A DNA stretch of 64,000 bases from Azospirillum thermophilum (GCF_003130795.1 NZ_CP029358.1:124001-188000), one strand, 5' to 3'; numbered from the stretch's first letter, positions 46,859 through 56,213 are shown. Notes: generated from the sequence alone by a model not told the origin. Program-made: numbers and translations.

Positions 46859-48613
46859 ATGGCGAGAACCGCTTCCGACATCCTGGTGGACGTGCTGGTG
46901 GACTGGGGGGTCGACACGGTCTTCGGCATTCCCGGCGACGGCATCAACGGCATCATGGAGGCGCTGCGCACGCGCAAGGACGAGATCCGCTTCGTCCAGG
47001 TCCGGCACGAGGAGGCCGCGGCCTTCGCCGCCTGCGGCTACGCCAAATTCACCGGCCGGCTCGGCGTCTGCCTCGCCACCTCCGGCCCCGGCGGCCTCCA
47101 TCTGCTGAACGGGCTCTACGACGCCAAGCTCGACCACCAGCCGGTGCTGGCGATCACCGGGCTGCAGTTCCACGACCTGGTCGGCACCTACACCCAGCAG
47201 GACGTGGAGCTCGACAAGGTCTTCCAGGACGTGGCGCTCTACAACCAGCGCATCATGGGCGCCGCCCATGTCCACAACATCACCACGCTGGCCTGCCGCA
47301 CCGCGCTCGCCCACCGCGGGGTCGCCCACATCACCATCCCCGTCGACCTGCAGGACCAGCCGGCGGGCGACGACCTGCGCGCGCCGCGCAACGTCAAGGG
47401 CCACAACACCAGCCTCTTCGCGCCGGAGCTGCCGGTTCCCTCGGAGGAGCAGGTGAAGCGGGCCGTCGGGATCCTGGACGCCGGGCAGCGCATCGTCATC
47501 CTCGCCGGCCAGGGGGCGCTGAAGGCGACCGACCAGCTCGAGCGGCTGGCCGACCGGCTGGGGGCGGTGATCGTCAAGGCGCTGCTGGGCAAGGCCGCGG
47601 TGCCCGACGACAGCCCCTTCACCACCGGGCAGGTCGGCCTGCTCGGCACCGCTCCCTCGCAGGAGGCGCTGGAGACCTGCGACACTCTGCTGATCGCCGG
47701 CTCCACCTTCCCCTACATCGAGTATTACCCGAAGCCGGGGCAGGCCCGCGCCATCCAGATCGACATCGACGCCGCGCGCATCGGGCTGCGCTATCCGGTG
47801 GAGGCCGGGCTGGTCGGCGACTGCCGCGTGGCGCTCGACATCCTGCTGGAGCGCGCCGCCCCGCATCCCGACCGCTCCTTCCTGGAGACGGCGCAGGCCG
47901 GCAAGGCCGGGTGGCTGAGGCTGATGGAGGAACGCGGCACCCGCCCCGACCTGCCGATGAAGCCGCAGGTGGTCGCCTGGGAACTCGGCAAGCGGCTGAC
48001 CGACACCGCCATCGTCGCCTGCGACAGCGGCACGATCGCGACCTGGTGGGCGCGGCAGATTCCGGCGCGGCGCGGGCAGATGCACTCGCTGTCCGGCAAC
48101 CTCGCCACCATGGCGCCCGGCCTGCCCTACGCCATCGCCGCGCAGCTCGCCCATCCCGACCGGCAGGTGGTCGCCTATGTCGGCGACGGCGGCTTCTCCA
48201 TGCTGATGGCCGACTTCGCCACGGCGGTGAAGTACGGGCTGCCGATCAAGGTGGTGATCAACAACAACCGGTCGCTGGGCCAGATCAAGTGGGAGCAGAT
48301 GGTCTTCCTCGGCAACCCGGAATATGGCTGCGACCTGCATCCCATCGACTTCGCCAGGGTGGCGGAGGCCTGCGGCGGCAAGGGCTTCACCATCACCGAT
48401 CCCAAGGACTGCGGCGCGGCGCTCGACGCCGCGCTCGCCCATCCCGGGCCGGTGGTGGTCGACTGCATCGTCGACGGCAACGAGCCGCCGATGCCGCCGA
48501 AGGTCCAGGCCAAGCAGGCCCTGCACCTGACCGAGGCGCTCGCCCGCGGCACGCCCGACGCCCTGAAGATCGCCGCGACGGTGTTCAGGAACCGGGCGCG
48601 GGAGATCATCTGA
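46859..48613 (+). CDS. Thiamine pyrophosphate-requiring enzyme (pyruvate oxidase/POX-like)
   Basis: This 584-residue cytosolic TPP enzyme has three domains. The N-terminal Pyr domain has the catalytic Glu in QVRHEEAAAFAACGYAKFTG, the middle domain begins near residue 195, and the C-terminal PP domain has YVGDGGFSMLMADFATAV ... VVINNNRSLGQIKWEQM (the GDG...NN cofactor motif). It most resembles pyruvate dehydrogenase (quinone)/oxidase-like proteins, but the reaction is not certain. A start at 46847 (METAMARTA) is also open; 46859 is preferred because GGAGA lies at the right distance. It is divergent from rpoE. Confidence 0.88.
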   Translation: MARTASDILVDVLVDWGVDTVFGIPGDGINGIMEALRTRKDEIRFVQVRHEEAAAFAACGYAKFTGRLGVCLATSGPGGLHLLNGLYDAKLDHQPVLAITGLQFHDLVGTYTQQDVELDKVFQDVALYNQRIMGAAHVHNITTLACRTALAHRGVAHITIPVDLQDQPAGDDLRAPRNVKGHNTSLFAPELPVPSEEQVKRAVGILDAGQRIVILAGQGALKATDQLERLADRLGAVIVKALLGKAAVPDDSPFTTGQVGLLGTAPSQEALETCDTLLIAGSTFPYIEYYPKPGQARAIQIDIDAARIGLRYPVEAGLVGDCRVALDILLERAAPHPDRSFLETAQAGKAGWLRLMEERGTRPDLPMKPQVVAWELGKRLTDTAIVACDSGTIATWWARQIPARRGQMHSLSGNLATMAPGLPYAIAAQLAHPDRQVVAYVGDGGFSMLMADFATAVKYGLPIKVVINNNRSLGQIKWEQMVFLGNPEYGCDLHPIDFARVAEACGGKGFTITDPKDCGAALDAALAHPGPVVVDCIVDGNEPPMPPKVQAKQALHLTEALARGTPDALKIAATVFRNRAREII

Positions 48614-48623
48614 CGATGCGGCG

Positions 48624-48646
48624 GAGGCATCGGCGTCCGGTGCCTC
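48624..48646 (+). terminator. Hairpin after the TPP enzyme gene
   Basis: GAGGCATCGG pairs with CCGGTGCCTC (one T-G wobble) around a CGT loop, 11 bases past the stop codon. It is followed by TTCC rather than a T-run. Confidence 0.6.
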
Positions 48647-48718
48647 TTCCTGGAAGAGCGTAAGAACATTTGTGGATTTTTCTTATCTGGCGTGGCGTCG
48701 GGGAAAAGGAGGCGCTGC

Positions 48719-48895
48719 ATGGCGACCATGACCGTTTCCCTTCCCTATCCGATGAAGGAATGGGTAGAGGCCCAGGTCCGCTCCGGTGAATACGCCAGTT
48801 CGAGCGACGATGTGCGCGATCTCATCCGGCGGGACCGTGAACAGAAGGACCGTGCTGACCGGTTCGGTCGTGGCGGGCATCCGGCCGCCCGGTGA
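48719..48895 (+). CDS. Orphan ParD/CopG-type antitoxin, shortened
   Basis: This 58-residue ribbon-helix-helix protein is the ParD type: MTVSLPYPMKEWVEAQVRSGEYASSSDDVRDLIRRD is the full DNA-binding and dimerisation part. The toxin-binding C-terminal arm is short and does not match (REQKDRADRFGRGGHPAAR), and no ParE toxin gene follows, so this is a solitary or decayed half of a toxin-antitoxin pair. A strong ribosome site (AAAAGGAGG, 48704-48712) precedes the ATG. The stretch just upstream (48660-48690) is AT-rich for this genome. Confidence 0.75.
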   Translation: MATMTVSLPYPMKEWVEAQVRSGEYASSSDDVRDLIRRDREQKDRADRFGRGGHPAAR

Positions 48896-48902
48896 AACAC
48901 GG

Positions 48903-48930
48903 TGATCCATATCCGAACGGGTAACGTAGA
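48903..48930 (+). promoter_or_regulatory. RpoE-type (ECF11) promoter of the rightward lipid-modification operon
   Basis: TGATCC (48903-48908) and CGTAGA (48925-48930) are 16 bases apart, the same pair and spacing as before rpoE. Transcription would begin about 48936, before the ATG at 48966, making the FAD oxidoreductase operon a direct RpoE target. Confidence 0.87.
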
Positions 48931-48965
48931 CGGGACTGTTGACTGGTCCCGCAGGGTTGCCCGCC

Positions 48966-50345
48966 ATGAGTGTCCTCCCCTTCCGCCCCTCCTCCGCCCC
49001 GTCCGACGGCGGTCCGCTGGAGATCGCCGTCATCGGCTCCGGCATCTCCGGCCTGTCGGCGGCCTGGCTGCTGTCCAAGGCCCACCGCGTCACGCTCTAC
49101 GAGAAGGAGGACCGGCCGGGCGGGCATGCCAACACCGTCGAGGCGGCAGGGAGCGGGCCGGTCGACACCGGCTTCATCGTCTATAACGAGCCCTGCTATC
49201 CCAACCTCGTCGCGCTGTTCGACCATCTCGGCGTGGCGACGCGGGCGACCGACATGTCCTTCTCCGCCTCGCTCGACGGCGGGCGGGTGGAGTATGCCGG
49301 CAGCACGCTCGGCACGCTGTTCGCGCAGAAGAGCAACCTGCTGCGCCCCCGCTTCTGGCGGATGCTGCGCGACCTGCTGCGCTTCTACCGCGAGGCGCCG
49401 CGCCTGCTGAGCGATCCGGCGGCGGACGGGCTGACGCTCGGTCAGGTACTGGACCGCGGCGGCTATTCCGACGCCTTCGTGCGCGACCATCTGCTGCCGA
49501 TGGCCGCCGCCATCTGGTCGAGCCCGGTCGAGACGATGCGCGACCATCCCGCCGCCGCCTTCGTCCGCTTCTGCGAGAATCACGGCCTGCTGAAGATCAC
49601 CGGCCGCCCGGTCTGGCGCACGGTCGAGGGCGGCAGCCGCGCCTACGTCTCGCGCATCCTGCAGGACATGGGCGGCGCCTTGCGGCTCAACACGGCGGTG
49701 GAGGCCGTGACGCGCGAGCCGGGCCGGGTACTGGTGCGCGACCGCAAGGGCGACGTGCGCAGCTTCGACCATGTCGTGCTGGCGACCCATGCCGACCAGG
49801 CGCTCGCCCTGCTCGACGATCCCGGCAGCGACGAGACGGCGCTGCTCGGCGCCTTCGCCTACGAGCGCAACATCGCCATCCTGCACGGCGACGCCTCGCT
49901 GATGCCGCGCCGCCGCAAGACCTGGTCGAGCTGGAACTACCTGTCGCAGCGCGGCGAGGACGGCAGCGACGCCGTCTGCGTCACCTACTGGATGAACCGG
50001 CTGCAGGGGTTCCTGCCGGCGGAGCGCGACCTGTTCGTCACGCTGAACCCGGTGCGCCCGCCGCGCGACGGCAGCATCCTGCGCAGCTTCCTCTACGACC
50101 ACCCGATCTTCGGCATGGGGGCGCTCGCCGCCCAGAAGAGGCTGTGGAGCCTGCAGGGGCAGCGCAACACCTGGTTCGCCGGCAGCTATTTCGGCGCCGG
50201 CTTCCACGAGGACGGGCTGCAGGCCGGGCTCGCCGCGGCGGAGGCGCTGGGCGGGGTCAGGCGCCCCTGGCGGGTGTCGGACGAATCCGGCCGCATCCAC
50301 ATCGGCCCGGCCCCGGCGGTCGCCCGTCCGATGGAGGCCGCGTGA
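48966..50345 (+). CDS. FAD-dependent amine oxidase/desaturase-like oxidoreductase
   Basis: This 459-residue flavoprotein has an N-terminal Rossmann FAD motif (IAVIGSGISGLSAAWLLSKA with the following YEKEDRPGGHANTVE) and the flavin-containing amine oxidase fold to the end (GSYFGAGFHEDGLQAGLAAA). It belongs to the RpoE-regulated lipid gene set, linked in Rhodobacter (RSP1087-1091 region) to furan fatty acid formation, where a flavoprotein acts as desaturase; the same role here is inference. The frame opens at 48939, but the promoter at 48903-48930 and the ATG favour 48966. It overlaps the next gene. Confidence 0.9.
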   Translation: MSVLPFRPSSAPSDGGPLEIAVIGSGISGLSAAWLLSKAHRVTLYEKEDRPGGHANTVEAAGSGPVDTGFIVYNEPCYPNLVALFDHLGVATRATDMSFSASLDGGRVEYAGSTLGTLFAQKSNLLRPRFWRMLRDLLRFYREAPRLLSDPAADGLTLGQVLDRGGYSDAFVRDHLLPMAAAIWSSPVETMRDHPAAAFVRFCENHGLLKITGRPVWRTVEGGSRAYVSRILQDMGGALRLNTAVEAVTREPGRVLVRDRKGDVRSFDHVVLATHADQALALLDDPGSDETALLGAFAYERNIAILHGDASLMPRRRKTWSSWNYLSQRGEDGSDAVCVTYWMNRLQGFLPAERDLFVTLNPVRPPRDGSILRSFLYDHPIFGMGALAAQKRLWSLQGQRNTWFAGSYFGAGFHEDGLQAGLAAAEALGGVRRPWRVSDESGRIHIGPAPAVARPMEAA

Positions 50346-51193
50346 TGGCCGACCCCTCCCTCCCCGACTTCGCCTCCGCGCTTTATGTCGGCACGGTGGT
50401 GCATCGCCGGCTGAAGCCGGTGCGGCACCGCCTGTCCTACCGGGTGTTCAGCCTGCTGGCCGACCTGGAGGAACTGCCGGAGCTCGACCGCCGCCTGCGG
50501 CTGTTCTCGCACAACCGCGCCGGGCTGCTGGGGTTCCGCGACCGCGACCACGGGCCGGGCGACGGGCGCCCCCTGCGGGCCTGGGCCGACGCGCAGCTCG
50601 ACCGCGCGGGAATCGAGGGCGGCGGGCCGGTGCGCATCCTGTGCTTCCCGCGCGTGCTCGGCTTCGTCTTCAACCCGCTCAGCGTCTGGTTCTGCCACCG
50701 GCGCGACGGCAGCCTGTCGGCGATCCTGCACGAGGTCACCAACACCTTCGGGCAGCGCCACAGCTACCTGATCCCCGCCGCGGTCGGACCGGACGGGCTG
50801 GTGCGGCAGAGCTGCGACAAGCGCTTCTACGTCTCCCCCTTCATGGCGATGGAGACCGCCTACCAGTTCCGCATCCGGCCGCCCGGCGAGCATCTGGCTG
50901 TCGCCATCCACCAGACCGACGCCGAGGGGGCGGTGCTGCATGCTTCGCTCGCCGCCCGCCGGGTGGACCTCAGCGACGCCGCCCTGCTGCGCGCCTGGGC
51001 GCGCCACCCGCTGATGACCGCCAAGGTGGTCGCCGGGATCCACTGGGAGGCGCTGCATCTCTGGCGCAAGGGGCTGAGGCTCCATCCCCGCCCCGAGCCG
51101 CCCGCCGAGCCGGTGACCGTCGTCCCGACGGCCGCGCCAGCCGCCCTCTCCTCCGCGACGCCGTCCTCTTCCGCCAGGGAATTCGCCGCATGA
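50345..51193 (+). CDS. DUF1365 family protein
   Basis: This 282-residue protein of unknown reaction belongs to DUF1365, nearly always found between an FAD oxidoreductase and a cyclopropane-synthase-like gene. Conserved blocks are VGTVVHRRLKPVRHRLSYRV, FPRVLGFVFNPLSVWFCHR, LHEVTNTFGQRHSYL and KRFYVSPFMAMETAYQFRIR. The C-terminal 30 residues are a low-complexity Pro/Ala/Ser tail. The ATG at 50345 overlaps the previous stop, and the 3' end overlaps the next start (ATGA). A GTG at 50342 could also serve. Confidence 0.9.
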   Translation: MADPSLPDFASALYVGTVVHRRLKPVRHRLSYRVFSLLADLEELPELDRRLRLFSHNRAGLLGFRDRDHGPGDGRPLRAWADAQLDRAGIEGGGPVRILCFPRVLGFVFNPLSVWFCHRRDGSLSAILHEVTNTFGQRHSYLIPAAVGPDGLVRQSCDKRFYVSPFMAMETAYQFRIRPPGEHLAVAIHQTDAEGAVLHASLAARRVDLSDAALLRAWARHPLMTAKVVAGIHWEALHLWRKGLRLHPRPEPPAEPVTVVPTAAPAALSSATPSSSAREFAA

Positions 51194-52409
51194 CCGATTT
51201 CGCCGCGTCCACCACCCGCCCGCCGCGCTGGTGGAGCCTGCTGCTGCCCGGCCGCAATCCGGCGACGGAAGCCCTGCTGCGTCTCGCCTCCCGCATCCGC
51301 CACGGCCGGCTGACGCTGCGGCTGCCCGACGGCCGCTCCGTCAGCTTCGGCGACGGGCGCAGCGGGCCGGTGGCCGACCTGATCCTCGACCATCCGGCCG
51401 CCGCGCGGCGCCTGCTGCTGGGCGGCGACATCGGCTTTGCCGAAGCCTATGGCGACGGGCTGTGGCGCACCGGCGACCTGCCCGCGCTGATCGAGCTCGC
51501 CATCCGCAACGAGGCGGAGCTGGGACGGGGAATCACCGGCTCCGCCGCGGCCGGCTGGCTGAACCGCCTGTTCCACCGCAGCCGGGCCAACAGCCGGCGC
51601 GGCAGCCGGCGCAACATCGCCGCCCATTACGACCTCGGCAACGCCTTCTACCGGCTGTGGCTGGACGAGGGGATGACCTATTCCTCCGCCCTCTACGAGC
51701 GGCCGGACCAGAGGCTGGAGGAGGCGCAGGACGCCAAGATCCGCCGCGTCGGCGAGCTGCTGGACCTGTCGCCCGGCATGCGGGTGCTGGAGATCGGCTG
51801 CGGCTGGGGCGGTCTGGCCGACCATTTGACCCGCGACCGCGGTGCCTGGCTGGTCGGCCTCACCCTCTCCACCGAGCAGCTCGCCCACGCCACGGCCCGG
51901 CTGGGGGAACGGGCGGAGCTGCGCCTGCAGGACTACCGCGACGTGACCGGCAGCTTCGACCGCATCGCCTCCATCGAGATGATCGAGGCGGTGGGCGAGG
52001 AGCATTGGCCGCGCTACTTCGCCACGCTGCGCGACCGTCTGGCGCCCGGCGGGCCGCCGTCGTCCAGGCGATCACCATTGCCGACGAGCGTTTCCCCGGC
52101 TACCGCAGCGGCTGCGACTTCATCCAGCGCCACATCTTCCCCGGCGGCATGCTGCCCTGCCCGACGGCGTTGCGCGAGCAGGCGGCACAGGCCGGGCTGC
52201 AGGTCGACCATGTGGAGACCTTCGGTCCGTCCTACGCCCTGACCTGCGCCGAATGGCGCAGGCGTTTCCAGGCCGCCTGGCCGCGGATCACCGCGCTGGG
52301 CTTCGACGAGCGGTTCCGCCGCCTGTGGGACTATTACCTGGCCTATTGCGAGGCCGGCTTCCGCAGCGGGACGATCGACGTCGGGCTCTGGCGCTTCCGC
52401 AAGCCGTGA
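51190..52409 (+). CDS. Cyclopropane-fatty-acid synthase-like SAM methyltransferase, frameshifted
   Basis: This is a CFA-type methyltransferase acting on phospholipid acyl chains. The motif NIAAHYDLGNAFYRLWLDEGMTYSSAL is followed by the SAM site MRVLEIGCGWGGLADHL and IEMIEAVGEEHWPRYF. After LRDRLAPGG the frame breaks: one base is missing near 52050-52053, and the natural C-terminus (AITIADERFPGYRSGCDFIQ ... GTIDVGLWRFRKP) continues in the next frame to 52409. In the known RpoE/ChrR regulon the homologous methylase makes the methylated precursor of furan fatty acids. Intact function depends on whether the missing base is real. Confidence 0.88.
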
Positions 52410-52419
52410 GGGCGCCGGC

Positions 52420-53757
52420 ATGACCCCCGGCCGGCTCGCGCTCTACGCCCTGCCGGCCCTGCCGCTCGCCCTGCCGACGATCCCGGTCGCGGTCCTGCTG
52501 CCGGCCCATTACGCCGACACGCTGGGCCTCGGCCTCGGGGCGACCGCGGCGGCGCTGGGTGCCGCCCGGCTGCTCGACGTGCTGAGCGATCCGCTGGTGG
52601 GGATGTTGAGCGACCGCGGCGGGCGGTTCGGGCGGCGCAAGCCCTGGATCCTTGCCGGCGCCCTGATCGCCGGCATCGCGCTGCTCAACCTGTTCAGCCC
52701 GCCCGCCGGGGCCGGGGCGGCGCACCTCTTCGGCTGGAGCCTCGCGCTCTATCTCGGCTGGACGATGGTGCAGGTGCCCTATCAGGCCTGGGGGGCGGAA
52801 CTCGCCGCCGGCTACCACGAGCGCGCCCGCATCGCCGGCGCGCGGGAGGCCGCCGGGGTGGTCGGGCTGCTGCTGGCGGGCGGCGTGCCGGCGCTCGCCG
52901 CGTTCCTCGGCTGGCCGGCGACGGCCGGGCTGGCGGCACTCGCCTGGGCGACGGTGGCGCTGGGCGCCCCGGCCGTCGCCGGGCTGCTGTGGGGCGTGCG
53001 CGAGGCGGCCCCGCGGGAGGCGGAGCATGCCGCACCGGAACTGCCGCATTCTGCGGTGTGGCGCGGCCTGCTGGGCAACCGGCCCTTCCTGCGGCTGCTG
53101 GCCGCCTGGACGGTCAACGGGCTCGCCACCGGCGTGCCGGCGACGCTCTTCCCCTTCTTCGTCGGGTCGGTCCTGGCGCTGGGGGAGACGGCCAAGGGGC
53201 TGTTCCTGCTGCTCTACTTCCTGTCGGCGGTGGCGGCGGTGCCGCTCTGGCTGCGGCTGGCGCGGCGGCTGGAGAAGCACCGGACCTGGTGCCTCGCCAT
53301 GATCCTCGCCTGCGCCGCCTTCCTCTGGGTGCCGCTGCTCGGGCCGGGGGACGGGGCGGCCTTCGCGGTCATCTGCCTCGTCACCGGGGCGGCGCTCGGC
53401 GCCGACCTCGCCCTGCCGCCGGCCATGCAGGCCGACGTGGTGGACTATGGCGCGCTGAAGGAGCGTGGCCGCCCGCGCGCCGGCCTCTATTTCGCCCTGT
53501 GGACGATGGCGACCAAGCTGGCGCTCGCCGCCGCCGTGGCGCTGGCGCTGCCGGCGGTCGGGCTGTTCGGCTTCGACCCGCAGGCGGACGTGCAGCTGCC
53601 GGGCGCCCTCGCCGCGCTTGCGGTGATCTATGCCGGGCTGCCGACCGTAGCCAAGGTCGCGGCGGTCGCGCTGGTGTGGGGCCATCCGCTGACCCGCCGG
53701 CGCCATGCCGCGATCCGCCGCCGCCTCGACAAGCACCGGAGCCCGGAGCCGCCATGA
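52420..53757 (+). CDS. MFS transporter (GPH sugar:cation symporter-like)
   Basis: This 445-residue inner-membrane protein has 12 predicted helices. The loop after helix 2 has the GPH/MFS motif LLDVLSDPLVGMLSDRGGRF followed by RRKPWILAG, and LGWTMVQVPYQAWGAELA lies in helix 4 and its loop. A carrier of this type is always part of the RpoE-ChrR lipid cluster, but its substrate is unknown; a lipid-like or lysophospholipid substrate fits the context better than a sugar (inference). Its stop overlaps the next start (ATGA). Confidence 0.85.
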   Translation: MTPGRLALYALPALPLALPTIPVAVLLPAHYADTLGLGLGATAAALGAARLLDVLSDPLVGMLSDRGGRFGRRKPWILAGALIAGIALLNLFSPPAGAGAAHLFGWSLALYLGWTMVQVPYQAWGAELAAGYHERARIAGAREAAGVVGLLLAGGVPALAAFLGWPATAGLAALAWATVALGAPAVAGLLWGVREAAPREAEHAAPELPHSAVWRGLLGNRPFLRLLAAWTVNGLATGVPATLFPFFVGSVLALGETAKGLFLLLYFLSAVAAVPLWLRLARRLEKHRTWCLAMILACAAFLWVPLLGPGDGAAFAVICLVTGAALGADLALPPAMQADVVDYGALKERGRPRAGLYFALWTMATKLALAAAVALALPAVGLFGFDPQADVQLPGALAALAVIYAGLPTVAKVAAVALVWGHPLTRRRHAAIRRRLDKHRSPEPP

Positions 53758-54374
53758 GCCCGCGACGCCTGCATCGTTTCCTTCTCCCGCTGATCCTCCT
53801 GTTCGCCCTCAACGGATGTGCCGCCATGGACCCCAAGGACTTCGCAGGCCGCAGGCCGGAGTTGCGGATCGAGGAGTATTTCGCCGGCCGCACCAATGCC
53901 TGGGGCATCTTCGAGGACCGCTTCGGCACGCTGCGGCGCGAGTTCACCGTCACCATCGACGGGCGCTGGGACGGGCGCGAACTGGTGCTGGACGAACAGT
54001 TCCTCTATTCGGACGGCGAGACGGACCGGCGCGTCTGGCGCATCACCAGGACGGGCGAGCACGACTACGAGGGCAGCGCCGGCGACGTGATCGGCACCGC
54101 CACGGGCAAAGCCTACGGCAACGCGCTGAACTGGAGCTACGACATGGACCTGAAGGTCGGCGACGGCACCTGGCGGGTGCGGTTCGACGACTGGATGTTC
54201 CTCCAGCCCGGCGGGGTGCTGATCAACCGTGCCAACGTCTATCGCTGGGGCGTGTGGATCGGCACCGTCACCCTGTTCTTCCAGCCGGAGGCCGGCGCCA
54301 CCCTCAACCGGGCGGAAAGCGGCCGAGCCGCCGCCGGATCGCCCGCAGCGGCGCCCCCAGCAGGGGGAGCCTGA
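53754..54374 (+). CDS. DUF3833 family lipoprotein
   Basis: This 206-residue exported lipoprotein has the signal LHRFLLPLILLFALNGC with a lipobox cysteine near residue 22. The DUF3833 body has AGRTNAWGIFEDRFGTLRRE, DEQFLYSDGETDRRVWRI and GNALNWSYDMDLKVGDGTW. The function is unknown; it belongs to the conserved RpoE-ChrR cluster. Its last 71 bases overlap the convergent NTF2-like gene on the other strand, so the C-terminal Ala/Pro tail is encoded by shared DNA. Confidence 0.88.
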   Translation: MSPRRLHRFLLPLILLFALNGCAAMDPKDFAGRRPELRIEEYFAGRTNAWGIFEDRFGTLRREFTVTIDGRWDGRELVLDEQFLYSDGETDRRVWRITRTGEHDYEGSAGDVIGTATGKAYGNALNWSYDMDLKVGDGTWRVRFDDWMFLQPGGVLINRANVYRWGVWIGTVTLFFQPEAGATLNRAESGRAAAGSPAAAPPAGGA

Positions 54375-54753
54375 GGTAGATCTGCTCCCCCGCGTCCCAG
54401 TGGTCGACATGCTCCGACACCCGGCCGTCGGCCGCCTGCCGGACCTCGCTGGTGCCGATGGTGTCCACCCGGCCGACCACCGGCAGCGTAGCGGCGAAGC
54501 GCCAGCGGAGGATCGCCAGATCCTCGGCGAGCAGCCGGTGCGTGACGGTGAAGCGCAGGTCGCGGCAGCCCTCCAGCGTGTGGGCGAGCACCGCGCGCAG
54601 CTCGTCCCGGCCGCGGCAGTCGTTGAAGGGGTCGCGGAAACGCACCTCGGCGGTGGTCAGCTCCGGCAGCCGGTCGAGGGCGGCATGGTCCAGCGTCTCG
54701 AAGAAGCGGACCCAGCCGTCGAGCCCCTGCACGCGGTTCTCATCGATGGTCAT
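54304..54753 (-). CDS. NTF2/SnoaL-like protein
   Basis: This 149-residue protein has the cone-shaped NTF2/SnoaL fold: VRFFETLDHAALDRLPELTTAEVRFRDPF, then LRFTVTHRLLAEDLAILRWRF and GTSEVRQAADGRVSEHVDHWD. No catalytic assignment is possible; such proteins act as small cyclases, isomerases or binding proteins. It is translationally coupled to the upstream SDR (ATGA overlap) and overlaps the end of the DUF3833 gene tail to tail. Confidence 0.87.
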   Translation of the reverse strand: MTIDENRVQGLDGWVRFFETLDHAALDRLPELTTAEVRFRDPFNDCRGRDELRAVLAHTLEGCRDLRFTVTHRLLAEDLAILRWRFAATLPVVGRVDTIGTSEVRQAADGRVSEHVDHWDAGEQIYLRLPLLGAPLRAIRRRLGRFPPG

Positions 54754-55507
54754 GTGCCGGTCACCTTGCGCACCAGGGGGAAATAGAGCCGGTAGGGCAG
54801 CAGCCGGGCCGCCTTGACCGCGCGGGCGAAGCGGCGGGGAAGGTGATCTCGAACCGGTCGGTCTTCAACCCGTCCACCAGCGCCCTCGCCGCCTCCTCCA
54901 CCGGCATCAGGTCCGGCATCGGGAAGGGGTTGCGGTCGGTCAGCGGTGTCGCGACGAATCCCGGATTGACCAGATGCAGCCGGATCCCGGCGCGGTCGCA
55001 CTCCGGCTTCAGCGCCTCGCACAGGTTGATCAGCGCCGCCTTGGTCGGGCCGTAGGCCGCGGCGGTCGGCAGGCCGCGATAGCCGGCGACCGAGGAGACG
55101 ACGGCGATCCGCCCCGCCCCGCGCGCCTTGAAGCGCGGCAGCAGGGCGGCCAGCCCGTGGACCACGCCCATGTAGTTGACCTCCATCAGCGTCCGCGCCG
55201 TCTCCGCCGAGAAATCGTCGAGCCCCATCGGGATGTGCGTCGCGGCGTTCAGGATGGCGAGGTCCAGCGGGCCGAGCCGGTCTTCCGCGGCGGCGACGGC
55301 GGCCTCCACCGCCGCCGCGTCGGTGACGTCCAGCGGCAGCGGCAGGATGCGGCGGGCGGAGGTGGCGGCGACCGCCTGCAGCCCCAGGGTGGAACGGGCG
55401 GAGGCGGCGACCGTCAGCCCCTCCCCGGCCAGCCGCAGGGTCACCGCGCGGCCGATGCCGCTGCTGGCCCCGGTGACCCAGGCCGCCTTGCCGAGAGGGC
55501 CGCTCAT
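54750..55507 (-). CDS. Short-chain dehydrogenase, frameshifted near the 3' end
   Basis: This SDR has AAWVTGASSGIGRAVTLRLA, the NNAG-equivalent AILNAATHIPMG, the catalytic VSSVAGYRGLPTAAAYGPTK (Ser, Tyr, Lys) and HLVNPGFVATPLTDRN. After FEITFP one C is missing in the run at 54836-54839; adding it continues into RRFARAVKAARLLPYRLYFP and a stop at 54750 that overlaps the next start. Without it the protein ends in a different tail. It is part of the RpoE-linked cluster, and its substrate is unknown. Confidence 0.87.
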
Positions 55508-56178
55508 GGCGACCGTCCGGCGATCTGCGGCCCGGCGTCGCAGCGGCGGCAGACATAGTCGATGGTCGAGCCGTCGCGGGCGGCGAAGCGCAGCCCGACC
55601 CAGGAGCCGGCGTCGTCGTACCAGACGGTGGCCTCCAGGTCGCCGCGATATGAATAGCGCGTGGCGCTGCGCCGCCCGTCGCCGGCCGGCACCTCCTCCC
55701 GCCCCTCGCGCGTCATGCGGACCTCGTTGATCTTGCCGGTGATGGTGTTCAGCACCTGCCGCGCCCCGATCACCGCCGGATTCCAGTGGTCGGTCGGCAT
55801 CAGTCCGGCGGGCGCGCCCACCCGTCCGTCCGCCCCTTCGACCAGCAGGGAGCCGCCGTCGGCGCGGGCGCCGACCCGGGTCACCGTGCCGTCGTCGTCG
55901 GTGACGGTCTGGAGCGACTGCAGCCGGCCTCCCGCCCACAGGCTGTCCGACCGGTAGTCGAAGCGGTAGACGGGGATGCCGAGCAGCCGCACGGTGATCT
56001 CGCTGTGCGCCTCCACCCGCAGCCGCTCGCCGTCGGGCTGCAGCGTCACGCGGTGGGTTCCGACCGGCGTGCCGTTGCGTCGGATCTCGAACAGATAGTC
56101 GGCGGCTTGTGCCTGTCCGCCCGGCAGGGCCAGCACGACACCCAGGGTGCCGACTGTCAGGAAGTTGCGCGCGCGCAT
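55504..56178 (-). CDS. Exported DUF3108/DUF6134-type protein
   Basis: This 224-residue secreted protein has a Sec signal (MRARNFLTVGTLGVVLALPG, cleavage near AQA) and a beta-rich body (YLFEIRRNGTPVGTHRVTLQ, YRFDYRSDSLWAGGRLQSLQ, DHWNPAVIGARQVLNTITG). The fold resembles DUF3108/DUF6134 proteins of the periplasm; the reaction is unknown. The start at 56178 gives the signal peptide, with an in-frame ATG at 56199 as alternative. It heads the leftward arm of the RpoE cluster and its stop overlaps the SDR start. Confidence 0.8.
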   Translation of the reverse strand: MRARNFLTVGTLGVVLALPGGQAQAADYLFEIRRNGTPVGTHRVTLQPDGERLRVEAHSEITVRLLGIPVYRFDYRSDSLWAGGRLQSLQTVTDDDGTVTRVGARADGGSLLVEGADGRVGAPAGLMPTDHWNPAVIGARQVLNTITGKINEVRMTREGREEVPAGDGRRSATRYSYRGDLEATVWYDDAGSWVGLRFAARDGSTIDYVCRRCDAGPQIAGRSP

Positions 56179-56213
56179 CGGTCGGGGCCTCCGTTCCAAG
56201 GTCCGGGACCCCC

